Assembly (NCBI GenBank): GCA_028671895.1
Contig: CM053809.1
Coordinates: forward strand, 4,571,501 to 4,635,500
DNA: 64,000 nucleotides
Reading direction: 5' to 3'
Source of the DNA: Oenanthe sinensis
Lineage: Eukaryota > Streptophyta > Magnoliopsida > Apiales > Apiaceae
Shown here: positions 57,514-64,000 of the stretch, piece by piece
Numbering within the stretch: position 1 is the first letter of the stretch
How the letters are laid out: each line of letters begins with the position of its first letter
The notes under the pieces: generated by a model
The model's database searches: none
What the model saw: the letters and a program-made list of their open reading frames with translations, nothing else
Told to the model about the DNA's origin: nothing
Program-made: the position numbers and the translations under genes

Positions 57514-60232
57514 ACACAATTACCCGAACTACTAGCTTTGAATCTAACACAATTAACTTGACGTGATCAATCACCAATTGTGGAGTTTCATCCTTAGAGT
57601 TTAAGAATAAAACCCAGGTAAATTTCGTGAAATCATCCACAATCACTAAGGCATATCTCTTCTTAGACATTGACATAATATTAACAAGACCAAATAAAAC
57701 CATATGCAACAGTTGTAGTGGTTCAGTAATGTTTGTACTGGATGTGGCTTTTTGAGTTACTTTCTTTTACTTTCCCTTCTCACATGCCTCACACAATCCT
57801 TCTTGTGTAAATTCCATCGGAGGTAGTCCCCTCACCAAATCCCTCTTGACTAAAGAGTTCATTGTTTTAAAATTTAGATGTAAGTGTTTCTTGTACCATA
57901 GCTAGCTTTTTTCTGATAAAGCCTTTGAGTAGAAAAAAGTTGCTTCATCTTCAGTTCCTGAGTTGAGATAGGCTACATACAAGTTTCCTTTCCTTACTCT
58001 ACGTAAGGCTAGTTTGTCATCTTAAGAATGAGCTATTAAACATTTTTCCTTGATAAAATTTACTTTGTATCCTTTATCACAGAAATGAATAACGCTGAGT
58101 AGATTCTGTTTAAGTCCTTCTACTAAAGAAAAATTCTCAATGATAACATTCCCAGCATTTAACTTGTCATATTCCATAGCCATTCCTTTATTGTTATCTC
58201 CAAAGGTGACGATTGAGCTAACTCTTTGAACCACATCTAATAGCAGGGCTTTATCTCTGGTCATATGCCTTGAAGATCCACTGTCCAGGATCCATACAAC
58301 CCGGTTTACCTATTTAACTCCCTGTAATTATCAAACAGATTAAATCGTCTTCAGAGCCCAAAATTGATTGGGCCCGGTATACTTAAAGTATTGACTTTTG
58401 TCAGCTTTGACAATAAATCTCTTTTGAACAACAGCATCGTCTACCTTGAATGTGCTTACATTCCTATAAACAGTCTTAACAACTTTCTGTTTAGACTTCG
58501 GAACATATGTTTCCTTCTTGACAGGTGAAGGAATCGCAGTCTTGGATTTCGCAAACTTATTATTGACATGTTGTCTAGGTGTCATGTTTTCATGATTAAC
58601 ATTCATACTTTTAAAATATACAGACATAACATTAAAATCACATAACATACAGTTTACAACACCACATGGTTTATGATATATATCAATAATATGAATGTTA
58701 TTCAAAATAGTAGGTGTCTTGACAGTTTCTACTTCATCTTTATCAACAGTTTTAAAGTTCTTAGTAGAATGATATTTGTTATTACTATTCCTACTATTAA
58801 CAAACTTATTAGGTTTGTTCATATTTTTCTTTAAGTCTTTAGCACCTATACCAGGATTGGGCAAATTAGAAGTTCCTTTATCGTTCACTGGTATCTTAGG
58901 TGTCCAGTTCTCTTTTTGGACATTAACTCCTCATAGGTCCCTAACTTGCTCCTCTCTTTTCTTTTATTACTCAAGGTCCTCTAAATTTAATTCGTAAGAA
59001 ATTAATATAGAGCTCTCAAGGATTGGTTCTGCAACAGGGGTTATGAAGAGAGGTTTAAGTGTGTCCTTAACAATATGTGGAATATCCCTTTCTTCAGCAC
59101 TTTTCCTGAACGAGGTGATGTTGTTTACCTTTCCTACAGATTGATTGTACTCAAAGACTATCCCAACTTTACGTCTTATTTCTTGTTGGTTAATTAGGTC
59201 TTTTACAATGTAAGATGAATTTTTATATGCTATACACTTCGTTTGTTCTTCCACTATCTGATTTCTAAGATAAACTTCAACCTTAACATAACAACTGACT
59301 CTATTTATATGAAAAGTTAAGTCCTCGGTCAATTTGTTATTTCTAGTTTTTAATAGTTTTAAAACATCATTCTCATCGGTTAAAGCTTTGCTTTTCAGAA
59401 TTAGTTTATTAACTCTATCTCTTGTATCATCTAATTCTTTACCAAGCAGTTTAAACATTTTAGGGCAAGATGGATTTACATCTATTCCTCTTTGTCGAGT
59501 TGGAGATAATGAATCTTTAGATGAAGCCATAATAGCAAGATTTCCCAGCTCTTCATCATCATCATTGTCTGAGTCCTCCCAGCTTTTGCCCTCTGCTAGA
59601 TAAGACTTTCCTTGATACTTTTTGACAAGTGCATCATACTTTTTTTTTTCAGCTCTTCATAAGAGTCTCTCTTCTTTCCTTTCTTCGGCTTTTTGCATTC
59701 AGTTGCAAAGTTACCTAGCTAATTACAGTTGAAGCAATGAAACTTGTTTCTATCAACTAAGCCAGTCTTGTAGAAGCTTCTTGATACATCTGTAGAAGAA
59801 CCTCCTTTCTAGAACCTTCCAAAATGTCAAAACCTCCTGGCAACCATAGCTAGATATTCATCTTCCAGCTAATCCAGTTCTTCTAATGAGTAGAACTCAC
59901 CATCTTCCTATTTATCTGAAGTATGTCCAAATTCTGGAAACACATACTTCATTGAACTATTTGAAGGTACAACAGCCTTCACTTCCTTCTTCTCTGGTGC
60001 TTCCACTATCAGTGCTTTAGAAGAACTAAGAACCTTCCTCTTCCATACGTTTCTATGGTCTGGATCTGTTCCAATTCATAGGTCTTCAATACTCCGTAGA
60101 GTCTTTCTAGGGTTACCTCTTTCATGTCCCTAGACTCTCGGATAGCTGTGATCCTATGTTCTAGATGATCGGGTAAGGTTAGTAAAAACTTTCTGTTGAC
60201 CTCCTAGTTCTTGTAATATTTCTCATTGAGGT
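57514..60232 (-). pseudogene. gag to integrase of element EB, degenerate
   Basis: On the - strand from 60232: gag matching 46920 onward of element A, with stops. The zinc-knuckle region near 59740-59700 has both first Cys residues, but the His is Asn and a TAG is inside. The Lys/Glu-rich part follows (59530-58967), then KTPTILNNIHIIDIYHKPC (58888-58340) and the triple-stop boundary. Protease remnants, pre-integrase (MTRDKALLLDVVQR, GLKQNLLSVIHF) and the integrase core start (VNIMSMSKKRYALVIVDDFTKF, 57709-57506) come next. It ends at the junction with element A. Confidence 0.87.
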
Positions 60233-61187
60233 TGTTACACCAAATCAAGCCTACCATATTTAATTATTTGTCTTGATGTAACACATGTAATGTTTCTGTA
60301 TTAGGATGTGTACTTAGAATGTCTTAATGTATTTGCAGATTGAATTATGTTTTTATTGTGAAGTGAATATGTAAATATGAGTTAAGAATAAAGATTGATA
60401 GAAGATTCAAGTCTGAATCAGGAATCAAATCAATGAAGACTTTATCAAATAAGAATTGTAGTGGAAAATACTATAAGTCAAGTATGTGATCAAGAAGTTA
60501 TCTTAATAGAGAACTCATGTGAAGCTGATAGAGAAGTCTCTCAAACAATTCAACTATTTCAGTAGTCGATCGAGAAGTATGAACCAATTGAGAAGTCAAA
60601 GAAACTGAAGTTAGTTGAGAAGTGCTAGAATGTAAATGATTCGAGAAGTCTAGATTGAACAAGTCGAGAAGTTAGTTAAAGGAAGCAATCGAGAAGTGGT
60701 AGGAAAGAACCAATTGAGAAGTCTGTATTTCAAGAATGCATTCGAGAAGTCTATTCTGATCGAGAAGTCATCATGTGAAATATACAATTGAGAAGTCTAG
60801 TCATTCGAGAAGTGAGCCTATGCAAGGATTGATCGAGAAGTCTAAGGAATACCTAATCGAGAAGTCTATCACAGTGACTTCTCCAAGTAAATTCAAGTGA
60901 GTACTCGATTGTTCCAAGAAGCTAAATTCTAGGAGATTTGCAGAAGAACAAGACAAGTGATTTTGAAGCTCTATCATTACAGGATCAGTCAAACCTGTGA
61001 AGCTTGGAGGAAGAGAATGTCAAAAGAATGTGTTAGCTAGAAATAGATAGTAGTCAAATGTAAAGTGTTTCTTATCTATTTCTAGTTTTAGCTTAAATGA
61101 CTAGTGAGAGCATGTGCCAAAAGACATGTTGTCTATATAGGTTATGCACAACCTCATTAGTTAGCATCTTCGAATATTATCAAGAGT
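60233..61187 (+). repeat. Truncated LTR of family D
   Basis: It starts TGTTACACCAAATCAAGCC, which matches the start of solo LTR D read on its own strand. It covers the first about 955 of 1290 bases and ends abruptly near ATTATCAAGAGTA. Thirteen (A/T)TCGAGAAGT or TTGAGAAGT words occur at 60565-60870. It begins inside the gag of EB. Whether the rest was lost with the EB 5' part is not visible. Confidence 0.88.
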
Positions 61188-62024
61188 AGGAACCTATAAA
61201 AGGACAATTTTATGCGGTTTTCAATTTCAATGTTGCATACTCTAAATTTAATCACTTTCCAATTACTAATAAAATATTTATACTCTTAATAAAATATACA
61301 AAGATGTAGTTGACTAAAATTGAGGATAACTTGATATCCCGTCATACTTTTGGATGTTTACATTCAAAAAGTAGGTGAATCAAAAGTCCTTAAATGTATA
61401 AATTTGATGGCTCTACAGTTATTTTTTTTTTTTATTATGTTTGTTATACATTGTATATTAGTAATTTCATTATTTGTATGATGTAGATGTCAATGAATTC
61501 TATGAGGGTCTGAGTAAAATAACAACACACAACACTCAATATGGATAAAAAAATATATATGTTCGATATAATTGATAGGAGGTATATAACACACTATATC
61601 CTTTATAATTTTTTTTATCAATATTCTTCTACAAAATCGATGCCGGATAATATGCCCGATCTTAATTATGTTAATGTAAGATTATTCTCTTTAGAATGTT
61701 TGCAAACTTTTTGTGGATGTTATTTATATTACATTTATTTTATTTTAGGGATAGTGATTTTGGGTTTTAATTTATTGTTTTGTCTCCATATTTGATAATT
61801 GGTCAACCATTGCCTTTTTGTTATTTTATAATATAAGATTTTGGGATGTGATGATCAATCTAGTACTAATTTTAGGAATCATTAGTGGTGGCATAGACGT
61901 GTTTTTAAGATGTATTATAGTACCAATATTGGGGGCCATAAGTGATTGCATATTTGTGCCTTTTAAGAGGTATTCTTGTACCAATTTTGGTGTATAAGTG
62001 GTTGTTATATATAAATATATTTTT

Positions 62025-62061
<37 letters not shown>

Positions 62062-62545
62062 AGAGTTTAATATATTTTCTTTAATATTTACAAACTGTGT
62101 ATTATTCATTAATTTGAAGTTTAAATTTTAATCTTCAGTTATATTTTATTTTTAAATCTGTAATTTTTAACTCTCATTAAATCTATTTTATTTCTTAACA
62201 AAAAACGCGTATTTACTCTATTTTGATACTGGATATTAATTTCAAAATTTATTATTGTTTTAAACATTTCTACAATACTATTTAATAATATTTATTTATA
62301 TTAGTAGTTTTTAAAAAAAATAATTAGTTTCTAATCAAAGGGTTCCTTTTGATTAGAAGGTTACCACTTCATATTTGTTGAATACTATACACTAAATATA
62401 TTTAGTATTAAATTTTTTTGTCTCATCGACTAATTAGTTTTGACAAGTTTTATTTTGGTAATTTCAGATGTATATGGACGAAAAAACTTTGTGAAATAGA
62501 GGAGGAAGTTTGGCCGGTTTCATGTGTGGCAAGTATAGAGGGGAG
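61188..62545 (+). other. AT-rich stretch without recognised gene
   Basis: I see no coding sequence that I can support; a short AT-rich frame at 61541-61795 has no recognisable features. A (TA)n tract of about 33 bases lies at 62027-62059. The words TTTTAGGAATCATTAGTGG / GGGGGCCATAAGTGATTGC (61870-61950) form three weak repeats. Confidence 0.4.
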
Positions 62546-64000
62546 TGTTGGTGAGATTACGAAGTTGTATGAACAGTAATCGTGATAACTCAACACTAGA
62601 CATGATAACTAAATAATACTATGCCTACACAGAAATCAGGAAGAAATGAAGACAAGGAAAATACAGTGAATCAAGACATTAGAAGAAGTTTTGAAGTCTA
62701 CTACAGGTCATTGAGAGAAGTACATTAATATGTTCATGCCTCAATGAAGAATAATGGTTGAAGACTTTCAGGATTTTAGAAGTGTTGAAGATTCAGTATA
62801 GAAGTGTCACTAGAAGATTTCAGTGTAAATGCATTGATTGAAGATAGACAGTGTTCGAAACATAGGAATCTAGAAGAATTGAAGACATGAAAAAAATAAA
62901 GGATTAAGAAGACTGCTGCAGTCTTGAAGTTATTCACTGAAAAAAGTTCAGTTATATATTCAAGCGTCAGTGAAGAACAGAGAATGAAGTATTCACGATT
63001 GTGGTAGTAATGGAGATGTTGTCTAAGTACCAGAAAAGATTCTAGTGAAAGTGCTATGTTTATTGACAGTCAGTGTTCGAAGCAATGAAGTTGCTGCAAA
63101 CTTAACAATGTACGTAAGGCTATAATACAAAGACCTGGATCAAAGTTATTCATCTGTGAACCAGACAAGTTGCACTAGGCGTCAGCAGTTTGTGAAAGGA
63201 ATCTGAGTATTAACTATAGAAGAATTGTTAAGTTGAAGAACGTACTTGGAAATAAAGGTTATTTATTAAGGTACGAAAAGTGATTTGTAGAGGCTACAAC
63301 CAAACAACTAAAAAGCTCAAAGGGAGCAGGTTGCAAAGGGTCACAACCTTGGTACGAAAAGTGAAAGTTTTTAAACTACAGTCGAAGAACGGAAACAGCT
63401 CAGGGTATAGGGTGTAATGTGACAAGACTTTGATATAAGAAATGGAAGTTGGTGAACTTCAGTCAAAGAATGAAGAGAGGGTCAAAGTGCAGTGACTAAA
63501 TAGCACTTTGACCATATAAATGAAATTGACAGGCGCAACGAAATGTTTCTAGCGCAACAAAATTAATAAGGCGCCATAAACAATTCAGGCACAACGAAAT
63601 GTTGAAGGGGGCCACTTGACTTGGTTAAATTGATACAACTGCATTTCTATGTTGCGCCTCCCCTGTGCATTACATGTATAGGGCGCAACAAAAATTAGTA
63701 GGCGCAACAAAACATTCCAAGCGCCACATAGCCCTCAACGAATCATATTACAACAGCCTACTTTATTGATTTAAAGTCTACACAGATAAAAAGGGGACAA
63801 CCACTCATTTTCAAGAGTCGTCTTCTTCAAAACTAATAATATGTAGAGAGCTATTGCCATGGCCGGAGCAAGAAGACTTCAATTTATACACACCCATACC
63901 TTGCTCCCGGTCAGATATTAGGACTCAGTTCTTTAACGAAAAATACTCAGGGCTCCTAGATATCACTCCCCACGGACTCAGTTTTTCCTTTTATTAATTT
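62546..64000 (+). repeat. LTR of family C, 3' end beyond window
   Basis: It starts TGTTGGTGAGATTACGAAG and aligns with solo LTR C read on the - strand (45079 downward, skipping the S insertion). About 330 bases are expected beyond the window. It contains five G(G/A)GCGCAAC(A/G)AAA words and variants at 63525-63710. Whether it is a 5' LTR of a full element or a solo LTR cannot be told. Confidence 0.87.

Larger units (their letters stand above)
35241..60232 (-). mobile_element. Old - strand Sirevirus-like copia element 'EB', split by three insertions
   Basis: Parts in order along the - strand are: gag to integrase (60232-57514), RT start to RNase H (46191-45080 and 41794-41451), spacer, extra ORF (40426-36816) and 3' LTR (36593-35241). 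Element A separates integrase from RT, and about 600 bp of that junction is missing relative to A. Solo LTR C, itself holding solo LTR S, sits in RNase H. The 5' end is cut at 60232, where an LTR of family D begins. Treating 57514-60232 and 35241-46191 as one element is inference. It rests on the same family, the same strand and complementary extents. Confidence 0.72.

Noticed and set aside
61541..61795. 84-codon AT-rich frame on the + strand
   Set aside because: No domain, no promoter or splice context, and its composition equals that of the surrounding non-coding DNA.

Overview
The window is nuclear DNA of a flowering plant, most likely a eudicot. It holds two intron-containing housekeeping genes, is very AT-rich between features, and is otherwise filled with plant-type LTR retrotransposons of the Ty3/gypsy Tat group, a long-LTR Ty1/copia group and the Sirevirus (SIRE/Maximus) copia group. 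The species cannot be fixed from sequence alone.

Region 1 (1-19076) is one Ty3/gypsy element of the Tat/Retand type. Its 5' LTR is cut by the window edge and its 3' LTR is complete (18466-19076). It carries degenerate gag, protease, reverse transcriptase, two RNase H domains and integrase on the + strand, then a three-exon antisense gene on the - strand (7856-5867), then an array of 80-88 bp repeats full of TCGACCT/AGGTCGA palindromes. A complete 8.4-kb Ty1/copia element (8264-16711, LTRs about 1.58 kb, target duplication GGGCC) is nested in it. All coding parts are broken by stops.

Region 2 (19077-30523) is the genic island. It has a seven-exon MOG1 gene (Ran-binding nuclear import factor, 20184-24129) with a Harbinger-like MITE in intron 2. 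The three-exon 40S ribosomal protein S9 gene follows (25296-27569); its first intron contains two extra copies of the start of exon 2, made by a 227-bp tandem triplication. After these comes AT-rich DNA with a two-copy 600-700 bp duplication.

Region 3 (30524-64000) is a nest of retroelements. A solo LTR 'D' (30946-32235, TSD TAAGA) and a degenerate gypsy gag lie on the - strand. An old - strand Sirevirus-like element ('EB') is spread over 35241-60232. It is split by a solo LTR 'C' (41795-45079), which is itself split by a solo LTR 'S' (43568-45059, TSD GCTTC), and by a younger + strand Sirevirus-like element ('A', 46192-57513). Element A has gag, pol lacking the RT core, an extra open frame of about 1,190 codons downstream of pol, and a 3' LTR of family S. 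A truncated second LTR D and the start of a second LTR C close the window.

The most unusual points are: the extra ORF of the Sirevirus pair, which has a basic nuclear-signal-like cluster and coiled coils but no visible membrane segment; LTR-type AAGTCATACCGAG motifs repeated again just upstream of that ORF; a triple-stop gag/pol boundary with a splice-acceptor-like end, conserved in both copies; the decoy exons in the S9 gene; and the spliced antisense gene of the Tat element.
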